Source: Staphylococcus saccharolyticus
Lineage (GTDB): Bacteria > Bacillota > Bacilli > Staphylococcales > Staphylococcaceae
Length of the DNA stretch: 64,000 bases
NCBI RefSeq assembly: GCF_900458815.1
Contig: NZ_UHDZ01000001.1
Span: 1,674,001 to 1,738,000, forward strand
Direction of reading: 5' to 3'
Each line of letters begins with the position of its first letter. Positions within the stretch are counted from its first letter, which is position 1. This document shows positions 1-12,264 of this stretch, piece by piece. The position numbers and the translations under genes were made by a program. The notes below the pieces were generated by a model, which searched no databases, was not told the origin of the DNA, and saw only the letters and a list, made by a program, of their open reading frames with translations.

Positions 1-1051
<1,051 letters not shown>

Positions 1052-1090
1052 TCAATTCACCATACCTTTCCCATTTAAATAGAAATTCAT
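1052..1090 (-). CDS. Possible 12-codon leader peptide upstream of pdhA
   Basis: Reading minus-strand, a perfect AAGGAGG (plus positions 1094-1100) sits 3-9 bases before an ATG at 1088-1090. That ATG opens MNFYLNGKGMVN and stops with TGA at 1052-1054, whose last base abuts the pdhA ATG (TGAATG). No better start for a longer protein exists in this frame. Seen: the ORF, its ribosome site and the junction. Inferred: translational coupling to pdhA. It could also be an unused remnant of an older, upstream pdhA start. Confidence 0.4.
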   Translation of the reverse strand: MNFYLNGKGMVN

Positions 1091-1160
1091 TTTATCCTCC
1101 TTAATTGTATCATAAATGAAATTGCCTGTTAAACGATTTCATAAAGTTCTGTTTTAACGT

Positions 1161-1212
1161 AAAATAATACAGTCATACGTACTGTTATAGTATAAACCGT
1201 ACAACTGTATTA
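1161..1212 (-). terminator. Stem-loop between ykyA and pdhA
   Basis: Arms 1165-1179 and 1198-1212 pair over 15 bp with two G-U wobbles when read as minus-strand RNA, with an 18-nt loop, followed by TTTT (1164-1161). It lies 10 bases past the ykyA stop, so it probably ends or attenuates that transcript before the pdh genes. Confidence 0.5.
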
Positions 1213-1222
1213 CTTCATTTAG

Positions 1223-1849
1223 TTATTTAAATTGATCTACATCCTGTTTCTCTCTTGTTACCTTTCTCATGGCTTTTGAGTATGTTTTGAATTTCTTATT
1301 CATATCCTTATAAGCACTAGATAAGTCTTTAGATTTACTATCTACTTCAGATTGTGTTGCATTCTCTTCATTCAAATAAGTAAACAGATCTTTTTCTTTA
1401 CCAAGCGCCTTTTTGTAAGCCTTTGCATAAGCGTTGTGGGCTGTGTATTTTTCTTTAATCGCATCGTCTAATTCTTTGACTTCTTTTTTCTTAGCTTTGT
1501 TTTCAATATGATTCATATATTGCCTTGCTTTCTTAAATTCTTTTTCTGAATTATTTAAAGCATTCTCTTCATTTTTAAATTCTTTTTGGCGTTTTTCTAC
1601 GTTACTTACGATATCTTTCGCGGCTTGTTTTCTTGTATTTTGATCTTTGTTGTTAACTTTTTTAAATAACTTTTGTTTGTCTTCTTCAAATTTATTTATT
1701 TTTTTACTGGTACTATTTACTGATTTCTCTTGATCAAAAGCTTTTTGAACTTGGTCATCATATTTTTTTATTTCTTTCTTATCAGTAGTACATCCAGCTA
1801 ATAACACTGTTGACGTTAGGACAATTGCGACAGTTTTTCCGAACTTCAT
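1223..1849 (-). CDS. YkyA-family lipoprotein
   Basis: A 208-residue predicted lipoprotein of the YkyA type (Gram-positive putative cell-wall binding lipoprotein), usually encoded beside the pdh operon and def. A short basic N-terminus, hydrophobic stretch and lipobox LLAGC give lipidation at Cys20. The rest is very Lys/Glu rich and almost entirely heptad-like, so a long extracellular coiled coil anchored in the outer face of the membrane is likely. A GGAGG lies at proper spacing before the ATG. Function is unknown for the family; the position next to pdhA is conserved but does not reveal its job. Confidence 0.85.
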   Translation of the reverse strand: MKFGKTVAIVLTSTVLLAGCTTDKKEIKKYDDQVQKAFDQEKSVNSTSKKINKFEEDKQKLFKKVNNKDQNTRKQAAKDIVSNVEKRQKEFKNEENALNNSEKEFKKARQYMNHIENKAKKKEVKELDDAIKEKYTAHNAYAKAYKKALGKEKDLFTYLNEENATQSEVDSKSKDLSSAYKDMNKKFKTYSKAMRKVTREKQDVDQFK

Positions 1850-2065
1850 TAACTGTTACCTCCTCATAGTTGTTCGTTTGTAATATTAAATAATATTTAA
1901 ACATAAATCAATATTAAGCTATTGTGTACATTTCATTTTAACTTTATAATAAAATGCTCTTCCACTGTAAACCAACTCAAAACATATCTTCACGATTACA
2001 AGTATCTAATAATGTACTTAAGTCTAATTTATCTGATATATTAATAAATAAGGAAGGTGTATGAC

Positions 2066-2617
2066 ATGTTAACAATGAAAGATATTATTAAAGATGGTCA
2101 TCCAACACTTCGTGAAAAGGCCAAAGAATTAAGCTTTCCACTTTCAGATGAAGATAAAAAAACTTTATGTGCAATGCGTGAATTTTTAATCAATAGTCAA
2201 GATGAAGAAACTGCTAAACGTTATGGTTTACGTTCTGGTGTAGGTTTAGCTGCACCTCAAATAAATGTAGCAAAACGTATGATTGCAGTTTATTTACCTG
2301 ATGATGGTAATGGTAAATCATATGATTATATGCTCGTAAATCCTAAAATTATGAGCTATAGCGTTCAGGAAGCTTACTTACCTACAGGCGAAGGTTGCCT
2401 TAGTGTTGATGAAAATATTCCAGGATTAGTACACCGTCATAATAGAATTACGATTAAAGCTCAAGATATTGACGGTAATGAAGTTAAACTGCGTCTCAAA
2501 GGTTATCCTGCAATTGTTTTCCAACACGAAATTGACCATTTAAATGGCATCATGTTTTATGACTATATCGATGCTAATGAACCTTTAAAACCGCATGAAG
2601 ATGCCGTAGAGGTATAA
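2066..2617 (+). CDS. def: Peptide deformylase
   Basis: Removes the N-formyl group from nascent polypeptides. All three class II motifs are present: GVGLAAPQ (residues 58-65), EGCLS with metal ligand Cys111, and QHEIDH with metal ligands His154 and His158 and catalytic Glu155. At 183 aa it matches the staphylococcal enzyme length. I chose ATG 2066 over the in-frame GTG at 2057 because GGAAGG (2052-2057) is the only ribosome site and overlaps that GTG; the protein then begins MLTMKDII like its relatives. Monocistronic, followed by its own terminator. Confidence 0.96.
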   Translation: MLTMKDIIKDGHPTLREKAKELSFPLSDEDKKTLCAMREFLINSQDEETAKRYGLRSGVGLAAPQINVAKRMIAVYLPDDGNGKSYDYMLVNPKIMSYSVQEAYLPTGEGCLSVDENIPGLVHRHNRITIKAQDIDGNEVKLRLKGYPAIVFQHEIDHLNGIMFYDYIDANEPLKPHEDAVEV

Positions 2618-2637
2618 TTAATAAATTTAAGTCTAAC

Positions 2638-2681
2638 ACTTCACTAAGTTGTATTTAAAACATGCTTAGTGAAGTATTTTT
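2638..2681 (+). terminator. Terminator of def
   Basis: Perfect 11-bp arms 2638-2648 and 2665-2675, followed by a T-rich run (2676-2684). Confidence 0.85.
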
Positions 2682-2830
2682 TATTAAAAGCACTATTTAC
2701 TCATTAATAATTCTAAACTGTAGAAACGAGAATCAATTAAGTAAGATAAAACTGCTTTATTTATTCAAAAACATCATGTAAAATAAAAGTTAACTGAAAT
2801 CTTAGTAAAATTATACTAATTTCAAATATT

Positions 2831-3045
2831 GAACGACATTATTACCCTAGAGAACATACTGGGCAGTGAAATTAAACGAGCGTTGTTCAAACCAAAGTTT
2901 AGATTGAGCTAGTATGTTTCTAAAACTTAAAATCTTAGAACACTAATTATTGAAGAAAGAATTTTAAATGCATATATATATAGCTCTTTAATAACCCGAG
3001 TATTTACCGCTAGGGTCGTAAATATGAACAAATAAGTATTTAGGA
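2831..3045 (+). promoter_or_regulatory. Candidate structured 5' leader of rpoY-rnjA
   Basis: The 440 bases between def and rpoY hold no ORF with a ribosome site but several complementary segments: 2831-2837 with 2882-2888 (one G-U), 2853-2860 with 2911-2918 (8 perfect bp, crossing the first helix), and a hairpin ATTTAC/GTAAAT near 3001-3023 just before the AGGAGG of rpoY. The segments are seen directly. A regulatory RNA or an RNase-sensitive leader is an inference. No T-box or common riboswitch core is recognisable. Confidence 0.35.
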
Positions 3046-3058
3046 GGAAATTTTAAAA

Positions 3059-5025
<1,967 letters not shown>

Positions 5026-5045
5026 TGCAAATAAATTTATTTTAT

Positions 5046-5080
5046 ACTCCCACATGTTGAAAAACTAAGTGGGAGTTTTT
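5046..5080 (+). terminator. Terminator of rpoY-rnjA
   Basis: Perfect 8-bp GC-rich arms 5046-5053 and 5069-5076 followed by TTTTT. Confidence 0.9.
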
Positions 5081-5239
5081 ATGTATTCACGTTAATTTGT
5101 AGTGAAACTGTAAATTTTTCTCTTCAAATAATTTAGTATTCTAAGATGTTCATACTAAAAATCATGGTAAAAAAATGGGCCCTAAGATAATTCCATTAAT
5201 TAGAATTTATTTTAGAACCTGATTACTGATATAGTCACA

Positions 5240-5416
5240 TTATTTTTTCCTTAAAGTAAAACCTAAAATGACCATCATATAACATACAAAAATAATAAAA
5301 TAGATTAACCTAAAACCTATCGGATTGGTTATAAAATTATTATTAGAAATTAAAGCAATATCCAATATCATTAATATAAAAATCATTGCTATGTATAGCT
5401 TACTTTTAATCAACAT
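5240..5416 (-). CDS. Small two-helix membrane protein of unknown function
   Basis: A 58-codon minus-strand ORF between rnjA and ktrC. It starts MLIKSKLYIAMIF, has two hydrophobic stretches (roughly residues 7-23 and 37-54) separated by a short polar turn with NNNF and NPIG, and ends in a basic LRKK tail. A GAGGTG ribosome site is 6-7 bases before the ATG. Topology, ribosome site and codon choice look like a genuine small membrane protein. I do not recognise a family. It stands alone, transcribed opposite to rnjA. Confidence 0.55.
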   Translation of the reverse strand: MLIKSKLYIAMIFILMILDIALISNNNFITNPIGFRLIYFIIFVCYMMVILGFTLRKK

Positions 5417-5716
5417 CGTTTATTCACCTCTACTGCAAGTGACAAATTGTCTTTTTCGTTTTTAAACCTCCAGTAAATTTACTTCCGAGGTCACTGAACC
5501 ATCTCACCCATAATTAAATTTATCGCCTAACATGAATAACACTACATTTATGTTGAATTCCCTTTACAAATCATCATTTCTATAATCTTAATTCTAATCG
5601 AAAAGAAATAAATATACAATTAAAACATTAATGTGTAATAACACAATATTGTTTTAAAATGGGGTATATAATTATTTTTAAATTATTTAGCGTTTAATTT
5701 GATTTAAATTTTCAAA
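5417..5716. other. Intergenic stretch without a recognisable gene
   Basis: Upstream side of the small membrane ORF. It contains a second AGGAGG-like box on the minus strand near 5467-5472 with no start codon behind it, and otherwise only AT-rich sequence. I see no ORF or structured RNA here. Confidence 0.5.
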
Positions 5717-5759
5717 ATAAAATCTCCCTTCAAAGTTTTAATCGTACTTCAAAGGGAGA
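5717..5759 (-). terminator. Terminator of ktrC
   Basis: Arms 5752-5759 and 5723-5730 (8 bp plus partial extension) read in the minus direction, then a T-rich run (5722-5717). It lies 22 bases past the ktrC stop. Confidence 0.8.
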
Positions 5760-5780
5760 AACAATTCAGTAACCTCACAA

Positions 5781-6440
5781 TTATTTGCTTATATTTTTTT
5801 CAAACCGACCTAAATCATTATCGTGTCCAATCATAATTAAAATATCACCAATTTCGATATTGATGTTTGGATCAGGAGATACAATGAACTCCTTAGCACG
5901 TTTAATAGCAATAATATTAATTCCATATTGTGCACGAATATCTAAATCTATAATCGTTTGACCTGCCATTTTTTCAGTTGATTTTAATTCTACTATCGAG
6001 TGTTCATCTGCAAGTTCTAAATAGTCGAGTACGCTTGCACTCGCCACATTGTGAGCAATACGACGTCCCATATCTCTTTCAGGATGAACTACAGTATCTG
6101 CACCAATTTTATTTAAAATCTTAGCATGATAATCATTTTGTGCTTTAGCCGTTACCTTTTTAACACCTAATTCCTTTAATATCAATGTCGTTAATGTACT
6201 GGATTGAATATTTTCACCAATAGCAACAATTACATGATCAAAATTACGTATTCCTAGACTTTTCATGACTTCCTCATCTGTTGTATCAGCTACAACTGCA
6301 TGCGTAGCAATATCACTATATTCATTGACACGATTTTCGTCTCTATCAATTGCCATTACATCCATATCTAAGGCATTCAGTTCTCTAACAATACTACCAC
6401 CGAAACGGCCAAGTCCTATTACGACATACTCTTTATCCAT
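5781..6440 (-). CDS. ktrC: Ktr potassium uptake system, cytoplasmic gating subunit KtrC
   Basis: RCK-type regulatory protein that gates the KtrB/KtrD potassium channels and in staphylococci binds c-di-AMP. At 219 aa it has the usual length: an N-terminal Rossmann RCK_N domain with GLGRFGGS (residues 9-16) and the acidic end of strand 2 (IDRDE), then an RCK_C domain from about residue 135. GGAGGA lies 6 bases before the ATG. A single-gene unit with its own terminator; the channel subunit is not encoded nearby. Confidence 0.93.
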   Translation of the reverse strand: MDKEYVVIGLGRFGGSIVRELNALDMDVMAIDRDENRVNEYSDIATHAVVADTTDEEVMKSLGIRNFDHVIVAIGENIQSSTLTTLILKELGVKKVTAKAQNDYHAKILNKIGADTVVHPERDMGRRIAHNVASASVLDYLELADEHSIVELKSTEKMAGQTIIDLDIRAQYGINIIAIKRAKEFIVSPDPNINIEIGDILIMIGHDNDLGRFEKNISK

Positions 6441-6524
6441 ATTCGTCCTCCACTATATAAAAGAGGAAAAGTGATTAACATTGATGAAAGAACACCAACT
6501 ATAATCAATATCCTCGAAATGATA

Positions 6525-7528
6525 TTATCTCTTGCCTTCTACATATGATTTGTCGAAAACAAATAGTCTCAATAATAATATTAACGATGGAACTATTAAA
6601 AGTAAACCTAAAGTAAACGCAATGACTAATGCTAAACCCATTTCTGGATTAACATGAGAACTTGTAATTTTAACAAATGGATGAAGTAGATATGGTAGTT
6701 TGCTCATTCCGTATCCAAAAAAAGCAAATAACATTTGTAAAATGACTATAATAAACGCTAAGCCATGATTTTTCTTAAAAATAGTTAACGCACCTACAAT
6801 TAAGAAAAAGACAAAGCTAAGCGCAAACATCCACCAGTAGTTAAATACTGCATTATTAAAATGATCAGCATTTTGAATTCTTAAAGATAAGAAAACAAAT
6901 AATGAAATGACAATCATGGGTGGTCCCAAAAAAATATGCCATTGTATAGTTAAATTATAGGCAGGTTTATCATTAGCTTTATGAGCATAGAATATTAAGA
7001 AATCAGTAGAAATATATAAGCTAAGAATACGACTCTGACCAAGCAAACGGGCTTAAAAGTAATTGTAGCCAGTTTAAATCGATATGTGAGCCATGTTCAC
7101 TAATATAAACCACCTTCTGAAATTGTTAATGCTGTAGCTAAAGAAGCAGGAATAAATAAACCAGTTAAACCATATAACACTATCCAAGGTAACTTCGTAT
7201 CTTGTCCATAATTTTCAAAAGCATAAAAACTACTACGAATTGAGATCAATACTAAGGCAATGGAACCTGGTACTAATAACACAGTTCCTAAATATTTCGC
7301 AGAGTCAGGAAAGAACCCTATAAATCCTACAAAGAAGAAGACAAAGAATACATTCGTCACTTCCCATACGGGGTTCAGATATCTATGAATTAAATGATTA
7401 ATCTTTTTCTCTTTACCTAGCATTTTCGAATGTAGCGCGAAGAAGCCTGCACCAAAATCTATTGAAGCGATGATGATGTAACAAAACAAGAATATCCATA
7501 GCACTGTTATCCCAATATACGCATGTAT
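6525..7528 (-). pseudogene. cydB: Cytochrome bd quinol oxidase subunit II, multiply disrupted
   Basis: Remnant of the roughly 340-residue CydB membrane subunit. Family sequence is readable from HAYIGITVLWIFLF (about 7525) through the ASIDFGAGFFALHSK helix to FDKSYVEGKR (6525), but not in one frame. Lesions: the codon where the start should be, overlapping the cydA stop as TAATG does elsewhere, is ATA (7526-7528); one extra base in AAA 7107-7109 leads to TAG at 7100-7102; after that shift, two extra bases and a short deletion around 7018-7036 cause another stop and frame change. The two surviving open pieces are 7100-7504 and 6525-7046. The positions of the changes are inferred from remembered family sequence; the stops and frame breaks are seen. 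Confidence 0.88.
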
Positions 7529-8885
7529 TATTTTGTTCCCCCTCTCTTTTCAATTACTTTATCAACATCTTGATATGCAGGTTTATTTTTGTACATTCTA
7601 ATTAACACATAAGCAGAAGTCACTAAAAGTACAAGATATAAAATACCAAACATAATAGTTACAAGCGTAATGCCTCCAGCTTGTGTCGCTGCCTGAGATA
7701 CACGCATATAACCACGAATAATCCATGGTTGTCGACCCATTTCTGTTAAAAACCAGCCAAATTCTATCGCAAGCGTTGATGCAGGTCCAGTTAATAAAAT
7801 TGCGTAAAGTGTCACTTTGTGAGTTAAATATTTACGCAGTTTCTTTATAAGTAGAAACAACATGTATACTCCGGAAATGATAAAGCAAAACACACCCATT
7901 GATACCATTAAGTCAAAGAAATAATGCACAATCATTGGTGGTAAATCATTTTTAGGGAATTCATTTAACCCTTTAACTTTAGTTGTAAAACTATTATCAG
8001 CTAAGAAACTTAAAAGTCCTGGTATTTCAATTGCCCCACTCACTTCATGTGTTTTTTCGTTTAGCACTCCAAAGAATACTAAGTTCGCGTGTCACTGAGT
8101 ATCGTAATGCCATTCATATGCAGCAAGCTTTTCCGGTTGAACATTGTGCAAGAATTCAGCTGAAAAATCCCCTGCTATCATAGATAATACTGTATTTATG
8201 AAACCAATCATCATGCTCATATAAAGCGCTTTTTTATGATATGTTTTATCCTCTGGATGTTTATTGCGTAATAACTTAAACGCTGCAATTGCAGCCAATA
8301 TAAATGCCATAGTCATACCTGCAGTCGCTACTACATGGAATGCTCTCACTATAAATGATGAATTAAACATCGCTTCTAACGGTTGAACATTAACCATGCG
8401 TCCATTTTTCATCTCAAAACCAGCAGGCGTATTCATGAATGAGTTCACTGATGTAATAAAGAACGCTGAGAAAGAGCCACCAATAATAACTGGTAAAGAG
8501 ATAATAAAGTGTATCCATTTATTTTTAAATCTATCCCAAGTATATAAATATACGCTTAGAAATATTGCTTCGAAAAAGAATGCAAATGTCTCCATAAATA
8601 GTGATAAAGCAATGACATGCCCTCCCATTTTCATGAAAGTTGGCCAAACAAGTGAGAGTTGTAGGCCTATGATTATACCTGTCACGACTCCAACAGCTAC
8701 AGTAATTGTGTAGCCTTTTGAGCATCTTTTGGCTAATGCAATATAGTTTGCATCATCTTTTTTAATACCAATAAATTCTGCGATTGCAAACATTAAAGGC
8801 ATACCGACACCGATTGTAGCGAATATGATATGTGTACTGCAAGATTCATACCAGTTAGAAATCGGCTTATTTCAACTGAATCCAT
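7528..8885 (-). pseudogene. cydA: Cytochrome bd quinol oxidase subunit I, disrupted
   Basis: Remnant of CydA, the heme-carrying quinol-oxidising subunit (about 450 aa). A good ribosome site (AAAAGGTG) and ATG at 8883-8885 open MDSVEISRFLTGMNLAVH, then a 2-base insertion near 8827-8831 shifts the frame and translation stops. The proper frame resumes at GVGMPLMF and continues to YEWHYDTQ, where an in-frame TGA (8092-8094) cuts it. It stays in the same frame through the Q-loop region LPPMIVHYFFDLM to the end at 7528. One frameshift plus one nonsense codon make a working protein unlikely. The upstream region (9004-9023, TTCACA-N6-TTCACAAA) resembles half-sites of Rex/Crp-type operators, but this is weak. 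Confidence 0.88.
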
Positions 8886-9084
8886 CTATTTATCACCTTT
8901 TCTTTATTTTGATATATTGGAGCCAAAAGTGGTTAAAATTATAAATCCTCATCACGTTGAACTAAATTAAGTTGCTTTAAATTAATGCGTCTATTTTATG
9001 ACGTTTCACACAACGTTCACAAACATTGATTTGTCTTTATTTTTTTATATAGTATTTTGAGAAAAGTTTGAAAGGATGTTATAA

Positions 9085-9315
9085 ATGACGAGCGAAGTCA
9101 CAATTTATACTCAAGACAATTGTCCACTCTGTGCCTTTATCAAAAATTATTTAAGTGAGCATAATGTTGATTATGTGGAGAAAAATATTAAACATTCTCA
9201 ATTTCGTAATGAAATGATAGATTATGACGCTTATGCAACTCCATTTATATTATTAAAAGGTGAAACTATATATAATGTTGATATAGATAAACTTAATACG
9301 ATATTAAATCTTTAA
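9085..9315 (+). CDS. Glutaredoxin-like (NrdH-type) protein
   Basis: A 76-residue thioredoxin-fold protein: strand TIYTQDN, redox motif CPLC (Cys13, Cys16) at the start of helix 1, and the cis-proline signature YATPF near residue 52. The length and CxxC fit NrdH/YruB-like glutaredoxins, which reduce disulfides at the expense of thioredoxin reductase or a low-molecular-weight thiol (bacillithiol in staphylococci). AAAGGATG lies 7 bases before the ATG. It is divergent from the ruined cydA and convergent with ptsI; its substrate cannot be told from context. Confidence 0.85.
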   Translation: MTSEVTIYTQDNCPLCAFIKNYLSEHNVDYVEKNIKHSQFRNEMIDYDAYATPFILLKGETIYNVDIDKLNTILNL

Positions 9316-9339
9316 ATTTAAATTAATTCAATGAAAAAC

Positions 9340-9426
9340 CACTTAATATTCTCAGTCATGTACACGTATCAAGTTCGTTTTTCAGCTTGACCTTAAACAA
9401 TTACATCGAATGTTGAGTGTTTTTTA
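9340..9426 (+). terminator. Long terminator or small structured RNA after the glutaredoxin-like gene
   Basis: Outer arms 9340-9351 and 9408-9419 pair over 12 bp with G-U wobbles and are followed by TTTTTTT (9419-9425). Inside is a second hairpin of TCAAG/CTTGA type (about 9369-9390). Either an elaborate terminator or the 3' end of a small RNA. Confidence 0.55.
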
Positions 9427-9470
9427 TATAACTGGAAAATTTATTTTTATCTTATTATTCATCTTAAATG

Positions 9471-9506
9471 TAAAAAGAGAGTAAATGCAATTATGCATCT
9501 ACTCTC
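9471..9506 (-). terminator. Terminator of ptsHI
   Basis: Minus-direction stem with arms 9494-9506 and 9477-9489 (13 positions, one mismatch), then TTTTT (9476-9472). Confidence 0.88.
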
Positions 9507-9523
9507 AGTTAATTGATATATCT

Positions 9524-11236
9524 TTAACTATTATTTACTAATTCAACAACTTCATCTTGCGTAGAACATTCAATAGCACGGTTAGCAAGTTCAGCCATTT
9601 CATTTTTACTTAAACCATTAATTTGTCTTCTAGCTTTAAGAATAGAAGTCGCACTCATTGAGAACTCATCTAATCCTAAACCAAGTAATAATGGGACAGC
9701 TGTTGCATCTCCAGCCATTTCGCCACACATACCAGTCCATTTACCTTCTTTATGTGATGCTTCAATGACTTGTTTAACTAAACGCAAAATTGAAGGGTTA
9801 TATGGTTGATACAAGTAAGAAACACGTTCTGACATACGGTCAGCTGCTAATGTATATTGAATTAAGTCATTCGTACCGATACTGAAGAAATCAACTTCCT
9901 TAGCAAATACGTCAGCTAGAGCTGCTGTTGCTGGAATTTCAACCATGATACCTAATTCAATATCATCAGAAACATCGTAACCTTCTTTTTGAAGATTTTC
10001 TTTTTCTTCTAAAAGAATAGCTTTTGCATCACGAAATTCTTTAATGGTTGCAACCATTGGGAACATGATATTCAATTTACCATAAACAGATGCACGTAAT
10101 AATGCACGTAGTTGTGGTCTAAAGATATCTTGTTGCGCTAGACATAAACGAATGGCTCTGTAACCTAAGAACGGATTCATCTCTTTAGGTAGATCTAAAT
10201 ACGGAAGTTCTTTATCTCCACCGATATCTAAAGTGCGAACAACTACGCGCTTACCGTCCATTGTTTCTAATACCTTTTTATAAGCTTCAAATTGTTCTTC
10301 CTCTGTTGGCATTTGATCTCTACCCATATACAAGAATTCTGTACGATAAAGACCGATACCTTGCGCACCATTCTCAATTACACCACTTAAATCATTTGGC
10401 GTACCAATATTTGCAGCAAGTTCAGGATGAACACCATCAACAGTAACTGTATCAGCATCACGTAATTTTTGAAGTTCTTTCTTATCTTCAAAGAAACGTT
10501 CACGTTTATTTTGATAAGCAATTAACTCATCTTCTGTAGGATCGATAATGACATAACCAGACATACCGTCAACAATAATCATATCTCCTTGTTTAACTTC
10601 TTCAGTGATGGATTGAGTACCTACAACTGCAGCAATTTCAAGCGAACGACTCATTATTGCAGAGTGACTCGTTCTACCACCTATGTTAGTTACAAAGCCT
10701 TGAACGTATTCTTTATTTAACTGAGCTGTATCTGAAGGTGTTAAATCATTACCAATGATTACGACACTTTCATTAATTAAACTTGGGTTAGGTAGGTCTA
10801 CACCAAGAATGTGAGCTAAGACACGTTTAGAGACGTCTCTAATATCAGCTGCACGTTCTTTCATGTATTCATTATCCATAGATTCAAAAATAGAAATAAA
10901 TTGAGTTGTTACTTCATCTAATCCTGTAGCAGCACTTACTTTATCATTTCTAATTTTATCTTGGATAGGTTGAATTAATTCAGGATCATCTAAAACTAAT
11001 AAATGCGCATCAAAAATAGCTGCTTTATCAGCACCTAATTGCTTCTCCGCATTATTTCTAATTTGAGTTAATTCGACTTTTGATGCTTCGATAGCTTCAT
11101 TAAATTTGTTTACTTCGCTCTCAGTGTCAGTGATTTTCTCATCACTATTGAAAGACAAGTCTGGCTCTACAATTAAGTAAGCTTTTGCGATTGCTACACC
11201 ATCAGATGCAGCAATCCCTTTAATTAACTTAGACAT
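9524..11236 (-). CDS. ptsI: PTS phosphoenolpyruvate-protein phosphotransferase (enzyme I)
   Basis: Transfers phosphate from phosphoenolpyruvate to HPr, the first step of all PTS sugar import. At 570 aa it is full length. The phosphorylated histidine lies in [13 protein letters not shown] near residue 190. The PEP-binding part carries [12 protein letters not shown], and the C-terminal catalytic region has [15 protein letters not shown] and the active cysteine in [11 protein letters not shown]. The ATG follows ptsH by two bases, so the two form one operon. Regulation is probably constitutive, with carbon signalling through HPr. Confidence 0.97.
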   Translation of the reverse strand: MSKLIKGIAASDGVAIAKAYLIVEPDLSFNSDEKITDTESEVNKFNEAIEASKVELTQIRNNAEKQLGADKAAIFDAHLLVLDDPELIQPIQDKIRNDKVSAATGLDEVTTQFISIFESMDNEYMKERAADIRDVSKRVLAHILGVDLPNPSLINESVVIIGNDLTPSDTAQLNKEYVQGFVTNIGGRTSHSAIMSRSLEIAAVVGTQSITEEVKQGDMIIVDGMSGYVIIDPTEDELIAYQNKRERFFEDKKELQKLRDADTVTVDGVHPELAANIGTPNDLSGVIENGAQGIGLYRTEFLYMGRDQMPTEEEQFEAYKKVLETMDGKRVVVRTLDIGGDKELPYLDLPKEMNPFLGYRAIRLCLAQQDIFRPQLRALLRASVYGKLNIMFPMVATIKEFRDAKAILLEEKENLQKEGYDVSDDIELGIMVEIPATAALADVFAKEVDFFSIGTNDLIQYTLAADRMSERVSYLYQPYNPSILRLVKQVIEASHKEGKWTGMCGEMAGDATAVPLLLGLGLDEFSMSATSILKARRQINGLSKNEMAELANRAIECSTQDEVVELVNNS

Positions 11237-11238
11237 AA

Positions 11239-11505
11239 TTACTCAGCTAAACCCTCTTTTGATAATACATCAGTGATTGATTCTACCGCATCTTTTTCAT
11301 CGCTACCGTCAGCATAAATAGTAATTTCAGCATCTTTCCCTACACCTAAACTCATAACACCCATGATTGATTTTAAATTAACTTTTTTACCGTTATATTC
11401 TAATTGAATATCTGAATCAAATTTTGATGCAGTTTGCACTAGCATCGTAGCAGGGCGAGCATGAATCCCTGTTTCGTCTGTAATTACATATGATTTTTGT
11501 TCCAT
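11239..11505 (-). CDS. ptsH: Phosphocarrier protein HPr
   Basis: An 88-residue PTS carrier. His15 in GIHARPAT is the enzyme I-dependent phosphorylation site; Ser46 in NLKSIMG is the site used by HPr kinase to make the CcpA co-repressor, so both catabolic functions are preserved. I chose ATG 11503-11505 because AGGAGAG precedes it at normal spacing and the product [10 protein letters not shown] has the exact family length; a longer in-frame extension has no ribosome site. Confidence 0.97.
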   Translation of the reverse strand: MEQKSYVITDETGIHARPATMLVQTASKFDSDIQLEYNGKKVNLKSIMGVMSLGVGKDAEITIYADGSDEKDAVESITDVLSKEGLAE

Positions 11506-11664
11506 GTTTAAAACTCTCCTTTGTACAGTTAGAATCTTCAATATTATTACCATCTAACATAAACTTTACACAAATAACTTTACCAAAAGCTATTGCTAAA
11601 TTCAATTCGTTTAAAATCGTTTTCAGTATTTAAATTTTAAACTCATTTGAAATTATAACATTTA

Positions 11665-12204
11665 CTACAAATTATTGATAACTTTTTCACATTTTTCAAT
11701 ATGATCTTTTCCTAATTTACTCATAAAATAATAGCTAATTGAAGCAGATACTGCTTGTCCAATAAAAGGAAACCATTTCGTTTGTTTTGCCGCTGCACGT
11801 TTAGCAACATCTTTGATAATAACCTTTAATAATGCTTCAGAAACTTTTCTTCCTATAAATTGACTTCCTTGTATAGCAGCTGCCGACATAATTCTTTCTT
11901 TGACATCATCACCTAATGAATTGACTTTCTTATGGTCTAAACCATAAATTTTATTGACGTCTTCAATAATATCACGTATTAATTTAATATCCACACCAAA
12001 ATCTAGACCTGGAATAGGGACTACACTAGCAGCTGATGATAATATAGATTTCTTTTTGACTAAAGATTCTGCTATTTCTCTTCGATGACGTAGTTCGTCT
12101 TTAGTTGTCGGCAAATCGCCCTTCTCTTTAATTTCCTCTATATTTAATGATGAATTCCCAACTTTATTAGTTATATCATTGGTAAATTTAGTTCTAATAC
12201 CCAA
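11665..12204 (-). CDS. DUF697-like protein of unknown function
   Basis: About 179 aa. After a polar N-terminal third comes a hydrophobic, Pro/Gly-punctuated segment AASVVPIPGLDFGVDIKLI followed by DVNKIYGL, the pattern of DUF697/YcjF-type proteins that often accompany small GTPases. A second hydrophobic stretch near FIGQAVSASISYYFM suggests membrane association. I prefer the TTG start at 12204 because AAAGGGTG sits 7 bases before it; an ATG six codons upstream overlaps that site. It lies between ptsH and the methyltransferase gene, all minus, but with its own spacing. The function is not known. Confidence 0.65.
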   Translation of the reverse strand: MGIRTKFTNDITNKVGNSSLNIEEIKEKGDLPTTKDELRHRREIAESLVKKKSILSSAASVVPIPGLDFGVDIKLIRDIIEDVNKIYGLDHKKVNSLGDDVKERIMSAAAIQGSQFIGRKVSEALLKVIIKDVAKRAAAKQTKWFPFIGQAVSASISYYFMSKLGKDHIEKCEKVINNL

Positions 12205-12264
12205 ATGTATACACCCTTTCATAACAATGGTTTCAATAAAGCATTATACCCATATTTTTATAAA

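Noticed and set aside
2831..3058. T-box or known metabolite riboswitch in front of rpoY
   Set aside because: No T-box GGGTGGNACC core or other aptamer signature can be read; kept as an unclassified structured leader.
9004..9023. Possible Rex or Crp-type operator before cydA
   Set aside because: Half-sites are directly rather than inversely repeated and the match to TTGTGAA-N4-TTCACAA is poor; left as a remark only.
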